DNA from: Peptoniphilus sp.
Lineage (GTDB): Bacteria; Bacillota; Clostridia; Tissierellales; Peptoniphilaceae
Assembly (NCBI RefSeq): GCF_022767005.1
Contig: NZ_JALEOV010000092.1
Span: forward strand, 1-33,544
Length of the DNA: 33,544 bases
Direction: 5' to 3'
The notes under the pieces were generated by a model that had not been told where the DNA came from, did no database searches, and was given only the letters and a program-made list of their open reading frames with translations. Position 1 is the stretch's first letter; every line of letters begins with the position of its first letter. Positions 25,461-33,544 of this stretch are shown one piece after another. The translations under genes were made by a program, and so were the position numbers.

Positions 25461-26999
25461 TTAAAGTTCTACTACCTTTTCTACTTCTTCAAGAAGTTTT
25501 CCAGAATTAATTAATTCTTGAGCTTTTTCAAGTTCTTCGTAAATTTCAATCTTAGAATCTTCTTCGATAAATGCTACTTTATTTCTAATTACATCGTGAG
25601 CAACTTTTGTACCTTTACCAAGTTCAAATTTGTTATCTTCCATTTCCATTCTGAAGTCAAGAGCTTGAGCTGCTATCATAAGTTCAGTAGTTAAAATTCT
25701 TGCAGTATTTTTAACAACTTCTCTTGCTTTTCTTGAACCCCAATTACCCATAGAAACGAAATCTTCTTGGTTTTCACAAGATGTTATAGAGTCAACACTT
25801 GCTGGGTGAGATAGTGTTTTGTTTTCAGATGCTAATGCAGCTGCAGCGTATTGAGTAATCATAAATCCGGAATTAAGTCCTGGGTGTTTAACTAGGAATG
25901 AAGGCATTCCAGAAAGTGTAGTGTTAACCATTCTTTCAATTCTTCTTTCAGAAATATTGCCAAGTTCAGAAACTGCAATTGCTAAGAAGTCAAATGGTTG
26001 AGCCATTAATTCTCCATGGAAGTTACCACCAGAAATTACTTTGCCATCGTGAGTGATAATTGGGTTGTCTGTTGCAGAGTTAAGTTCAATTTCAACTTTT
26101 TCTTTAACATATTCAAGAGTATCTTTAGAAGCTCCGTGAACTTGTGGCATACATCTAAATGTATAAGCATCTTGAACTCTAAGTTCAGCAGTGTGAGTTA
26201 CATAAGTTGAACCTTCAAGAATATTTCTTAAATTTTCAGCAGTCTTTAATGAACCAGCGTGTGGTCTAATTGTGTGAAGTTCTTCCCAGAATGCGTCGAT
26301 AATTCCTCTTGAAGATTCACAAGACATTGCTCCTGCGATGTCAGCAATCTTAGAAAGTTGAAGTGCATCGTAAAGTGCAAGTGCTCCAGTTGCAGTAAGA
26401 ACTGTAGTACCATTGATTAGTGCAAGACCTTCTTTTGCTGCAAGTGCAATTGGCTCAAGACCAGCTTTTTGCATAGCTTCTTTGCCTGGAAGAAGTTCTC
26501 CTTCATAATAAGCTTTGCCAAGTCCAAGCATTGGAAGAACCATGTGTGCAAGTGGTGCTAAGTCTCCAGATGCGCCAAGAGATCCTTTTTCAGGAATAAA
26601 TGGAACAACATTTCTATTTAACATTTCAAGAAGTAATTCAATAGTAGAAAGTCTAATACCTGAAACTCCCTTTAACAATGAGTTAATTCTAATAAGCATA
26701 ACTGCTCTTACTTCGTCTTCAGGAAGTGGATTGCCAAATCCAGAAGCATGAGTTCTAATAATATTTTCTTGAAGTTGAGCTGAATCTTCTTTAGAAATAC
26801 TTACTCTTGAAAGAGAACCAAATCCTGTGTTGATTCCATATACTACTCTTTCTTCTTCTACAATTTCTTCTACGTATCTTCTTGATTTTTCTACATCAGC
26901 GATTGCTCTTTCGTCGATTTCAGCCTTTACGTGATTTCTTGTTACGGCTACTAATTGTTCTAGGTCTAGATCATTACCTGTTAATACTACTTTGTTCAT
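25461..26999 (-). CDS. hutH: Histidine ammonia-lyase
   Basis: This 512-residue enzyme converts L-histidine to urocanate and ammonia. The self-processing MIO cofactor triad is Ala143-Ser144-Gly145 in GSLGASGDLAPLAH, and the catalytic Tyr54 lies in VVYGINTGFG. The SSRGIIDAFWEELHTIRPH and QEDFVSMGNWGSRK regions also match. Length is normal. The ATG has GGGAG seven bases upstream. It is the first gene of the operon, behind a strong promoter (27154-27182) and a ~147-base leader with repeats. The next two steps of the pathway (urocanase, imidazolonepropionase) are not encoded here. Confidence 0.97.
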   Translation of the reverse strand: MNKVVLTGNDLDLEQLVAVTRNHVKAEIDERAIADVEKSRRYVEEIVEEERVVYGINTGFGSLSRVSISKEDSAQLQENIIRTHASGFGNPLPEDEVRAVMLIRINSLLKGVSGIRLSTIELLLEMLNRNVVPFIPEKGSLGASGDLAPLAHMVLPMLGLGKAYYEGELLPGKEAMQKAGLEPIALAAKEGLALINGTTVLTATGALALYDALQLSKIADIAGAMSCESSRGIIDAFWEELHTIRPHAGSLKTAENLRNILEGSTYVTHTAELRVQDAYTFRCMPQVHGASKDTLEYVKEKVEIELNSATDNPIITHDGKVISGGNFHGELMAQPFDFLAIAVSELGNISERRIERMVNTTLSGMPSFLVKHPGLNSGFMITQYAAAALASENKTLSHPASVDSITSCENQEDFVSMGNWGSRKAREVVKNTARILTTELMIAAQALDFRMEMEDNKFELGKGTKVAHDVIRNKVAFIEEDSKIEIYEELEKAQELINSGKLLEEVEKVVEL

Positions 27000-27101
27000 A
27001 ATTGTACTCCCTTTCTTTTAATTGATTACATTTTACTTACTAATTCAAAAGAAAATATAAAGATGAAGATTATGTCATCCTTTGAAAAGCAGTTACTATA
27101 A

Positions 27102-27140
27102 AAACTTTCTTGCATAAGCAAACTTTATATATTTGCAAAT
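27102..27140. promoter_or_regulatory. Repeat-rich leader segment of the histidine operon
   Basis: Just after the predicted start lie a perfect palindrome ATTTGCAAAT (27131-27140), a TTGC/GCAA inverted repeat (27110-27121) and a direct repeat AAACTTT (27102-27108 and 27120-27126). Their position suits repressor binding. No regulator is identified. Confidence 0.4.
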
Positions 27141-27153
27141 GTTTTCTACCATG

Positions 27154-27182
27154 ATTCTATTCCAAATATAAATTATTGTCAA
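27154..27182 (-). promoter_or_regulatory. SigmaA promoter of the histidine operon
   Basis: On the minus strand, a perfect -35 TTGACA (27182-27177), a 17-base spacer and -10 TAGAAT (27159-27154). The predicted start is near 27147. This is the best consensus promoter in the window. Confidence 0.75.
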
Positions 27183-27404
27183 TAACTTTATCTGAAATTA
27201 AACTCTTTCACTTAAAAAAATACAATTTTTTATCTCTTTTTTTTAGTAATATGTTCCTCTGATTTCTCGCTTGAAACAATACTCAATCAATATTTATAAT
27301 GAATATTTACATTTTAAAAAATAATTTAAAAAAATCTAAGATGTTCTAACATTATTTATTTTTATCTATGAATGTTGCTGTTTTAATTTCCAGGAAATTA
27401 TTTC
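27183..27404. other. AT-rich gap between the hut promoter and the importer terminator
   Basis: The full gene-free stretch is 27000-27465, with the hutH leader and promoter at one end and the importer terminator at the other. In the middle 220 bases I see only A/T runs, with no gene or structured RNA. Confidence 0.4.
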
Positions 27405-27458
27405 AATAAAAAATGACCTCCTAAGTTGGTTTTTTAGGTCCAACCTTTGGAGGCCATT
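27405..27458 (-). terminator. Strong terminator of the amino-acid importer operon
   Basis: A long stem of about 18 bp (arms 27458-27440 and 27429-27412, with one G-U pair and a small bulge) encloses a 10-base loop and is followed by a U-run on the minus strand. It separates the importer operon from the hut operon. Confidence 0.88.
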
Positions 27459-27465
27459 CAAATTT

Positions 27466-28188
27466 TTAAAGCACCTTTGCTAAAAAATTTTGAGTTCTTT
27501 CATTTTTTGGATTGCCAAAAACTTCTTCTGGACTTCCTTCTTCGACAATGTAACCATCGTCCATGAATAAAATTCTATCGCCGACTTCTCTCGCAAATCC
27601 CATTTCGTGAGTTACAACTACCATGGTCATCCCTTTTTTTGCAAGGTCTTTCATTATGTCAAGCACTTCTCCTACCATTTCTGGATCAAGAGCAGATGTA
27701 GGTTCGTCAAAAAGCATTACTTTTGGATTCATGGCAAGTGCTCTTGCAATTGCAATTCTTTGTTTTTGTCCTCCAGATAAAGATTTTGGGTAAGAATCTC
27801 TTTTATCTGGAAGTCCAACACTTTCTAAGAGTTCCATTGCCTTTTTTTCTGCTTCCTCTTTTTCAATTTTCTTTACGAGAGTTGGTGCAAGAGTTATGTT
27901 GTCAATTATGTTTAAATTGTTGAATAAATTAAAGGATTGGAATACCATTCCCATTTCTTCACGAACTTTATTTATATCAATATTCTTTGAAGTGATTTCT
28001 TCATCGTCAACAAAAATTTTGCCACTTGTCGGCTCTTCTAAAAGATTTAAACATCTAAGAAAAGTTGATTTGCCTGAACCTGATGGTCCTATCACAACTA
28101 CTACTTCTCCATCTTCTATTACTTGATTTATTCCCTTTAGGACTTCAAGTTTTCCAAAGGATTTAGTCAAATTTTCTACCTTAATCAT
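27466..28188 (-). CDS. Polar amino-acid ABC transporter ATP-binding protein (GlnQ type)
   Basis: This 240-residue ATPase drives amino-acid uptake. Walker A is GPSGSGKST (residues 34-42), the signature is LSGGQKQR, Walker B is [13 protein letters not shown], and the H-loop is VTHEMGFA. All match the GlnQ/HisP class very closely. I start it at the ATG at 28188, eight bases after AAGGAG; an in-frame TTG two codons earlier sits almost on the ribosome binding site. It overlaps the permease gene by eight bases and ends the operon before a strong terminator. Confidence 0.95.
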   Translation of the reverse strand: MIKVENLTKSFGKLEVLKGINQVIEDGEVVVVIGPSGSGKSTFLRCLNLLEEPTSGKIFVDDEEITSKNIDINKVREEMGMVFQSFNLFNNLNIIDNITLAPTLVKKIEKEEAEKKAMELLESVGLPDKRDSYPKSLSGGQKQRIAIARALAMNPKVMLFDEPTSALDPEMVGEVLDIMKDLAKKGMTMVVVTHEMGFAREVGDRILFMDDGYIVEEGSPEEVFGNPKNERTQNFLAKVL

Positions 28189-28858
28189 TTGCAAGTCTCC
28201 TTTCCAAAAGTCCCATTGCTTTAGACAAGCTAAAGGTCATTATAAAGTAAATGCAAGCTGCAAATATAAAAGGTCTTACAAGTTCAAACGTAGCTGAAGA
28301 TATGCTCTTCCCTGCGTACATCAATTCTCCAACTCCAACTGTGTAAGTTATTGAAGACTCCTTAATAAGCGTTATGAATTCATTTACGAGTGCAGGCAAT
28401 ATATTTTTTATTGCTTGTGGCATTATTACTTTTATCATCGCTTGTTTTTTATTTAGTCCAAGTGATCTTGCCGCTTCCATTTGTCCAGAGTCAACTGAAG
28501 ATATACCAGATCTTATAATTTCTGCAACATAGGCAGCTGAGTTTAAACTTATTGATAATGAACATAAAAACATCGGTGCAGTTAAAAGTGTAAATTGTTC
28601 TGGTATTATTTTTTTTAGTCCAAAATATACAATCATAATTTGCACTAACATTGGCGTTCCTCTTACGATTTCTATATAGATACTCGAAAGTATATTTAAT
28701 ATTTTTATTTTTGATATCTTCATTAGTGCAAGTATTATTCCAATGGTAAAACCTAAGAGAACTCCAATTATTGAAAGTTCAATTGTGGTTACTGCTCCAT
28801 TTAAATAGGTAGGAAGATATCTACTTGCGAAAGCAAATTGTTTTGCTATAATTCCCAT
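28181..28858 (-). CDS. Polar amino-acid ABC transporter permease (HisM/GlnP type)
   Basis: This 225-residue inner-membrane protein has about five helices, and the family opening [23 protein letters not shown]. The EAA loop, which docks the ATPase, reads [43 protein letters not shown] is another family hallmark. The ATG at 28858 is preceded by AAAGGG at five bases; upstream in-frame codons fall in the hairpin after the binding-protein gene and are rejected. A single permease gene suggests a homodimer. Confidence 0.94.
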   Translation of the reverse strand: MGIIAKQFAFASRYLPTYLNGAVTTIELSIIGVLLGFTIGIILALMKISKIKILNILSSIYIEIVRGTPMLVQIMIVYFGLKKIIPEQFTLLTAPMFLCSLSISLNSAAYVAEIIRSGISSVDSGQMEAARSLGLNKKQAMIKVIMPQAIKNILPALVNEFITLIKESSITYTVGVGELMYAGKSISSATFELVRPFIFAACIYFIMTFSLSKAMGLLERRLAND

Positions 28859-28877
28859 ATTATCCCTTTCCATTTTA

Positions 28878-28909
28878 AAATTAAAAATTCCCCACAAAAT
28901 GCAGGGAAT
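28878..28909 (-). terminator. Weak intercistronic hairpin between binding protein and permease genes
   Basis: Minus-strand arms ATTCCC (28909-28904) and GGGAAT (28892-28887) with an 11-base loop are followed by a U-rich stretch. Such partial terminators after binding-protein genes usually lower expression of the downstream transporter genes. Confidence 0.55.
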
Positions 28910-28918
28910 ATTTAATTA

Positions 28919-29773
28919 CTATTTAATAGCTTCTTTGTTAGATAGTTCAATATACTCATCAAACCATTTTTCCATTTGGCCTAAATCTTTTAATCCTTTA
29001 ATAACTTCGTTAACAGCTTTCGTTAAATCGTCATTGCCCTTTTTTACAGCTACTGCAAATCCACTTTCATCTGGAATTCCTAAATTATCTATAATAACAA
29101 GTCCATCTGTTATTGAAGCAAATTGTTTTGCTGGAAGTTCAGATAAGAAAGCTGCATCAATTGATTTGTTTTTAAGTTGTTCAATGATTACATTGTTTAA
29201 ATCGAATCCCTTGCAGTTGTCTCCAAACTTTTCTGTCGCAAATTTTTGTTGAAGTGAACCAAGCTGTGTGCCAATAATTTTTCCATTTAAATCATCAAAA
29301 GTTTTAAATTTATCTTTGTTTTCTTCTGTTACTAGTAAAACTTGTTTACCCTTTGAGTATTCGTCAGAAAAGTCAACTTGTTTCTTTCTTTCGTCATCTG
29401 CGCCCATTCCTGCAAGAACCATGTCCACATCTCCAGCTTTAAGAGAACCAAGAAGTCCTTCGAAAGCCATATTTTTTACTTCAAGCTTAACGCCAAGCGA
29501 ATCAGCAATTGCTTGTGCAAGTGCAATATCCACACCTTGATATTTTTCTGAACCATCTTGGAAAGATGTCCATTCCATTGGTGGAAAATCTGCTGAAGTT
29601 CCAAGAACTATTTTGCCCTTTTCTTTAATGGCATCAATTGTAGGTCCAGTAGTTGCCACTTCAACTTTTATCTTTTCCTTTGTTTCTGACTTTTTTTCTT
29701 CTTTTTTTCCACATCCAAATAAAAATAAAACTGTCATTGCTATAATTGCAATATTAAAAATTTTCTTTTTCAT
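28919..29773 (-). CDS. Amino-acid ABC transporter substrate-binding lipoprotein
   Basis: This 284-residue family 3 periplasmic-type binding protein is anchored as a lipoprotein. A lipobox LFGC with Cys21 ends the signal peptide, followed by a charged linker rich in Lys and Glu. The mature domain has the family hallmarks GTSADFPPMEW, GVDIALAQAIADSLGV, GLLGSLKAGDVDMVLAGM and VDFSDEY. Substrate is probably a polar amino acid. Its place upstream of the histidine operon makes histidine a fair guess, not a proof. The ATG has GGAGG four bases upstream. It leads the operon behind a good promoter. Confidence 0.94.
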   Translation of the reverse strand: MKKKIFNIAIIAMTVLFLFGCGKKEEKKSETKEKIKVEVATTGPTIDAIKEKGKIVLGTSADFPPMEWTSFQDGSEKYQGVDIALAQAIADSLGVKLEVKNMAFEGLLGSLKAGDVDMVLAGMGADDERKKQVDFSDEYSKGKQVLLVTEENKDKFKTFDDLNGKIIGTQLGSLQQKFATEKFGDNCKGFDLNNVIIEQLKNKSIDAAFLSELPAKQFASITDGLVIIDNLGIPDESGFAVAVKKGNDDLTKAVNEVIKGLKDLGQMEKWFDEYIELSNKEAIK

Positions 29774-29831
29774 AAGTCCTCCGATTTTTTATAAATAGTT
29801 CTTTAAAGCTCTCGCTTTGATTTTAAAAAAC

Positions 29832-29860
29832 ATTATAACTCAAAAACAATTCATTTTCAA
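29832..29860 (-). promoter_or_regulatory. SigmaA promoter of the amino-acid importer operon
   Basis: On the minus strand, -35 TTGAAA (29860-29855), a 17-base spacer and -10 TATAAT (29837-29832). The predicted start is near 29825, leaving a leader of about 50 bases that contains a small AAAGC/GCTTT hairpin. Confidence 0.7.
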
Positions 29861-29882
29861 TTGTTTTCATTACTTTATTTAA

Positions 29883-30692
29883 TTAAAATTCTAAAAGATC
29901 CTGTGCTGGAATATTTTCTATTGATTGAACTGGATTTTCTTCTATAGTTTTTTTCTCTTCTTTAGGTTTTTGTTCTGTCGGTGGATTTATTACTTCTTTT
30001 TTAACTCTTGAATATTGATAAACTCCCCAACTTTCAAGCTCATTATCTGTTCCTATCCAAACTGGTGCACCTATATACATATTTGGAAACACATAGTTTT
30101 CTACATCGTAGTTAAACATTCTTATGCATCCATTGGAATAATAACCGCCAATTTGATTAGGTTTAATATTTCCATGAATTCCATATCCACTTGCTCCAGG
30201 AATACTTAAACCCATCCACCTTTCTCCTAAAGGATTGTTAGGGTCATCCGCTTTTGCAGGTTGGTATTTTCCATTCATTCCACCCCACGCTGGATTTTTA
30301 TGCATATTTTGAATTTTCCCCTTAGCTGATGGTGTCGGCGTGGCATTTGTTCCTAAAGTTACAGGATATTTTCCAATGGACTTATCGCCATTATACATTG
30401 TGAGAATTCTCCTAGATTTATTTATTACAATCCACTTACCCTTAGTTGGTGGATTGGCAATCATGTCGTAAGCTTCATAATTTTCAGTGTATAAAGCCTT
30501 ATTAGTCTTTTCATTAATTGCACCAGTCACTGGTAAGTTCATGCTAGCTTGCCATCTTTTTAATTCATCTCTTTTTTCCACGCCACTTTTATCCATAAAA
30601 TTATTTTGTCTAACAAAGCCCTTCGCAAATACAAAATTTGGCAATAAACTTGCAGCTAAAATAAAAATTCCAATTTTTTTAATTTTATTCAA
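29883..30692 (-). CDS. Exported L,D-transpeptidase (YkuD domain)
   Basis: This 269-residue protein probably forms 3-3 peptidoglycan cross-links or attaches stem-peptide partners outside the cell. A signal peptide ends near residue 23 (FVFA). A short PG-binding-like helix pair follows (ELKRWQASMNLPVTGAINEKTNKAL), then the YkuD domain (about 86-215). The catalytic region is GYGIHGN, then SNGCIRM, with the nucleophilic cysteine; the residue before Gly-Cys is Asn where many members have His. A Pro/Lys/Glu-rich tail closes the protein. The start is the TTG at 30692 with GGAGGG five bases upstream, one base after the uvrA stop, so it is coupled to uvrA. Confidence 0.9.
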   Translation of the reverse strand: MNKIKKIGIFILAASLLPNFVFAKGFVRQNNFMDKSGVEKRDELKRWQASMNLPVTGAINEKTNKALYTENYEAYDMIANPPTKGKWIVINKSRRILTMYNGDKSIGKYPVTLGTNATPTPSAKGKIQNMHKNPAWGGMNGKYQPAKADDPNNPLGERWMGLSIPGASGYGIHGNIKPNQIGGYYSNGCIRMFNYDVENYVFPNMYIGAPVWIGTDNELESWGVYQYSRVKKEVINPPTEQKPKEEKKTIEENPVQSIENIPAQDLLEF

Positions 30693-30693
30693 A

Positions 30694-33510
30694 TTAACCC
30701 TCCAATTTGCCCTTTAAAAATTCTCCAGTATATGAATTTTTACATTTTATAATCTCTTCAGGTGTTCCAGTAAATATAACCTCTCCTCCACCTTCTCCGC
30801 CTTCAGGTCCAAGATCTATAATGTAGTCAGCGCATTTAATTACATCTAAATTATGTTCAATTGTAATTACAGTGTTACCTCTGTCTACAAGTTCCTCTAA
30901 AACTTTTATAAGTTTATTTATATCTTCAGAGTGAAGACCAGTTGTTGGCTCATCTAGAATGTAAAGAGTTCTTCCCGTAGCTCTCTTAGAGAGCTCTGTT
31001 GCAAGTTTAATTCTTTGTGCCTCTCCACCTGATAAAAGTGTAGAACTTTGTCCAAGCTTAATATAAGATAATCCTACATCTCTTAGAGTTTCCAGTTTTC
31101 GCAACACTCTCTCGTGATTTTGAAAATAGTCAATGGCTTCTTCTACTGTCATATCAAGCACATCGTAAATATTTTTGCCCTTGTACTTAACTTCAAGAGT
31201 TTCACGATTGTATCTCTTTCCATGACAAACTTCACATGGAACATATACGTCAGATAAAAAGTGCATTTCAACTTTTAATATTCCGTCACCTTTACAAGCT
31301 TCACATCTTCCACCCTTTACATTAAAGGAAAATCTTCCTTTTTTGTATCCACGCATCTTTGCTTCATTAGTGTTTGCAAAAATATCTCTTATTATATCAA
31401 AGGCACCCGTGTATGTGGCAGGATTTGATCTCGGCGTTCTTCCTATTGGAGATTGGTCGATGTCTACAATTTTGTCAATATTCTCCAATCCCTCAATTCT
31501 TTCGTGTTTTCCCGGTTTTATTCTCGATTTATTTATTTTTTGTGCAAGACTTTTATACAAAATTTCATTTACAAGTGAGGACTTGCCTGACCCAGAAACT
31601 CCAGTTACGCAAATAAATTCGCCAAGAGGAAATTCCACGTCAATATTTTTTAAATTATTTTCACGCGCACCAATTACCTTTATTGTTTTGCCATTGGACT
31701 TTCTTCTCACTTTTGGAACTTCAATTTTCCTTCTACCACTTAAATAGGCTCCAGTAATTGATTCCTCCACTTTCATAATTTCTTCAGCTGTCCCTTGTGC
31801 AACTATTCTTCCACCATTTACTCCTGCAAGTGGTCCAATATCCACAATTTCATCGGCAGCAAACATTGTGTCTTCATCGTGCTCTACAACTATTAAAGTA
31901 TTTCCTATATCCGTCAAATTTCTCAGTGATTTCAAAAGTTTTGCATTATCCCTTTGATGAAGACCTATGCTTGGCTCGTCAAGCACGTAAATAACTCCTA
32001 CGAGTTGTGAACCAATTTGTGTTGCTAGCCTAATTCTTTGAGCTTCTCCTCCAGAAAGAGTTCCTGCCATTCGTGAAAGTGATAAATATTCAAGACCAAC
32101 ATTTATCAAAAATTCAAGTCGTGATTTTATCTCCTTCAATAATTCTTCGGCAATAATCATTTCGTTTTTTGTGAGTTTTATATTTTCGAAAAATTGCAAT
32201 GCTTTGTCAATAGAAAGTTCTGTAAGTTCAAAAATATTTAATCCTCCAACTTTTATGGCAAGAGAAGAAGCTTTAAGTCTTGTTCCATGGCATTTTGGAC
32301 AAGGCACTTCTTCAAAAAATTCATCTATTCTATCGAGCATTTTTTCCGAACTTGACTCCGTATATCTCCTCTTTAAATTTTTTAAAATTCCTTCAAAACC
32401 TCCAGAGTATTTTTTTTCTCCCGAAAAAAATGAATTAAAAGAAAAGCTCAATTTACCACTATAACCATTAAATATTGCATCTAAAAATTCTTCTGGTGCA
32501 TTTTTTATTGGTTCCTTCGTTGAAAATTTAAACTTCTTTGCAATTCCAGAAATTATTTCATAATAATAAGTTCCCTTGGAGTTTGAATAACAAGCAATGG
32601 CTCCTTCATCTATTGAAAGCTCCTTGTTTGGAATTACTAAATCCCTTGAAACTTCCTTAGAAAATCCAAGTCCTTTACACTCGTCACAAGCACCAAGAGG
32701 CGAGTTAAAGGAAAAGGACCTTGGAGTAACTTCTTCTATTATAATATTGCAGTGAGGGCAGGCAAATTTTGTCGAGAAAATTAAATCTTCCCCACCAATT
32801 ACATTTATTTTTGCAATGCCGTCGCTTAAATTTGTTGCAATTTCAAGTGAATCTGCAAGCCTAGACTCGATTTTTTCTTTTACAATTATTCTGTCGACAA
32901 CAATATCTATGTCATGGTTTTTATTTTTATCCAATTCAAATTCTTCAGAAATATCCTGCATTTCCCCATCGACAATTACTCTTAAAAAGCCTTCTTTTTT
33001 TATCTTTTCAAAAACCTTTTTATGTTGTCCCTTTCTATGCCTTACAACTGGTGAAAGGATTTGAATTTTAGTTCTTTCATTTAATTTCATAATTTCGTCG
33101 ACCATTTGGTCAATTGTGTAGGAAGAAATCTCCCTGCCACATTCAGGACAGTAGGCATGTCCTACTCTTGCATAGAGCAATCTTAGGTAATCGTAAATTT
33201 CTGTAACTGTTCCCACAGTCGACCTTGGATTTTTTGATGTAGTCTTTTGGTCAATGGAAATTGACGGACTCATTCCCTCTATATAGTCCACTTCTGGTTT
33301 ATCCATTTGTCCCAAAAATTGTCTTGCATAGGAAGACAATGACTCAACATATCTCCTCTGACCTTCGGCATAGATTGTGTCAAAGGCAAGTGATGACTTC
33401 CCTGAGCCAGAAAGTCCAGTGAAAACTACAAACTTATTTCTTGGGATCTTTAAATCAACATTTTTTAAATTGTTGACTCTCGCTCCCTTTACTATTATTT
33501 CATCTTTCAA
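30694..33510 (-). CDS. uvrA: Excinuclease ABC subunit A
   Basis: This 938-residue damage sensor of nucleotide excision repair has two ABC ATPase halves. The first Walker A is GLSGSGKSS (residues 32-40), the second GVSGSGKSS in the C-terminal half. Both LSGGEAQRI signatures and both Walker B segments ([25 protein letters not shown]) are present. Zinc-binding CxxC pairs occur at CPHC...CDEC and CEAC...CEVC, and extra CxxC pairs at CPEC and CPKC. Length is normal. The start is a TTG at 33510 with GAGGTG five bases upstream. uvrB would be expected just upstream, but only 34 bases remain in the window. Confidence 0.97.
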   Translation of the reverse strand: MKDEIIVKGARVNNLKNVDLKIPRNKFVVFTGLSGSGKSSLAFDTIYAEGQRRYVESLSSYARQFLGQMDKPEVDYIEGMSPSISIDQKTTSKNPRSTVGTVTEIYDYLRLLYARVGHAYCPECGREISSYTIDQMVDEIMKLNERTKIQILSPVVRHRKGQHKKVFEKIKKEGFLRVIVDGEMQDISEEFELDKNKNHDIDIVVDRIIVKEKIESRLADSLEIATNLSDGIAKINVIGGEDLIFSTKFACPHCNIIIEEVTPRSFSFNSPLGACDECKGLGFSKEVSRDLVIPNKELSIDEGAIACYSNSKGTYYYEIISGIAKKFKFSTKEPIKNAPEEFLDAIFNGYSGKLSFSFNSFFSGEKKYSGGFEGILKNLKRRYTESSSEKMLDRIDEFFEEVPCPKCHGTRLKASSLAIKVGGLNIFELTELSIDKALQFFENIKLTKNEMIIAEELLKEIKSRLEFLINVGLEYLSLSRMAGTLSGGEAQRIRLATQIGSQLVGVIYVLDEPSIGLHQRDNAKLLKSLRNLTDIGNTLIVVEHDEDTMFAADEIVDIGPLAGVNGGRIVAQGTAEEIMKVEESITGAYLSGRRKIEVPKVRRKSNGKTIKVIGARENNLKNIDVEFPLGEFICVTGVSGSGKSSLVNEILYKSLAQKINKSRIKPGKHERIEGLENIDKIVDIDQSPIGRTPRSNPATYTGAFDIIRDIFANTNEAKMRGYKKGRFSFNVKGGRCEACKGDGILKVEMHFLSDVYVPCEVCHGKRYNRETLEVKYKGKNIYDVLDMTVEEAIDYFQNHERVLRKLETLRDVGLSYIKLGQSSTLLSGGEAQRIKLATELSKRATGRTLYILDEPTTGLHSEDINKLIKVLEELVDRGNTVITIEHNLDVIKCADYIIDLGPEGGEGGGEVIFTGTPEEIIKCKNSYTGEFLKGKLEG

Positions 33511-33544
33511 TATAACACCTCATTAAAGAAGGGCAGTCTTTTTC

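Noticed and set aside
27061..27082. Small GATGA/TCATC hairpin in the hutH leader as an attenuator
   Set aside because: The stem is only five base pairs with no U-tail, so it is unlikely to terminate transcription.
33523..33544. End of an upstream gene (six codons and a stop, possibly uvrB)
   Set aside because: A stop codon in frame at 33525-33523 fits a gene ending just before uvrA, but six codons are too few to identify it.

Overview
The window is a strongly AT-rich, gene-dense piece of chromosome. It fits an anaerobic, amino-acid-fermenting low-GC Firmicute, and the gene set suggests the Tissierellia/Peptoniphilaceae type (Peptoniphilus, Anaerococcus, Finegoldia and relatives). That placement is an inference from a V-type ATPase, a clostridial-style histidine-to-formate pathway, ThyX, and strong AGGAGG/GGTGAT ribosome binding sites with many TTG starts. 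All but one of the protein genes lie on the minus strand. I see no rRNA, tRNA, CRISPR array, prophage or insertion sequence.

Layout from left to right. (1) 45-1842: a YtrA-type GntR repressor with an ABC-2 exporter (ATPase and permease), behind a good promoter with an inverted-repeat operator at the start site. (2) 2192-3319: the only plus-strand gene, a two-repeat AspT/YidE-like transporter without an RCK domain. (3) 3406-11806: a nine-gene V/A-type ATPase operon, transcribed G(H)-C-I-K-F-E-A-B-D, with its own promoter. (4) 12144-14912: a ferrous-iron operon, feoA-feoA-feoB plus a 48-residue Cys-rich membrane peptide, with an extended -10 promoter and a palindrome where a Fur-like repressor would bind. 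(5) 15273-20633: a translation/RNA-processing cluster, nudix // cysS-mrnC-thyX-rlmB-rae1 and a zinc-ribbon/SH3b membrane protein. (6) 20834-26999: a histidine-degradation operon, hutH-ftcD-fhs-fchA-mutL-like. (7) 27466-29773: a polar amino-acid ABC importer (lipoprotein, permease, ATPase). (8) 29883-33510: uvrA and an L,D-transpeptidase, almost touching.

How the genes work together. Histidine, perhaps brought in by the neighbouring ABC importer, would be deaminated by HutH. After urocanase and imidazolonepropionase, which are not in this window, formiminoglutamate passes its formimino group to THF (FtcD). FchA releases ammonia, and Fhs run in reverse can make ATP and formate. Glutamate is left, and the MutL-like protein suggests its fate is the B12-dependent methylaspartate route. 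The V-ATPase would build or use an ion gradient.

Most of the window is ordinary housekeeping. The points most worth a second look are a terminator pressed against the cysS ribosome binding site, a MutL-like reactivase without visible mutase subunits, the operators proposed at the GntR and feo promoters, the unusual V-ATPase gene order, and the high share of TTG start codons.
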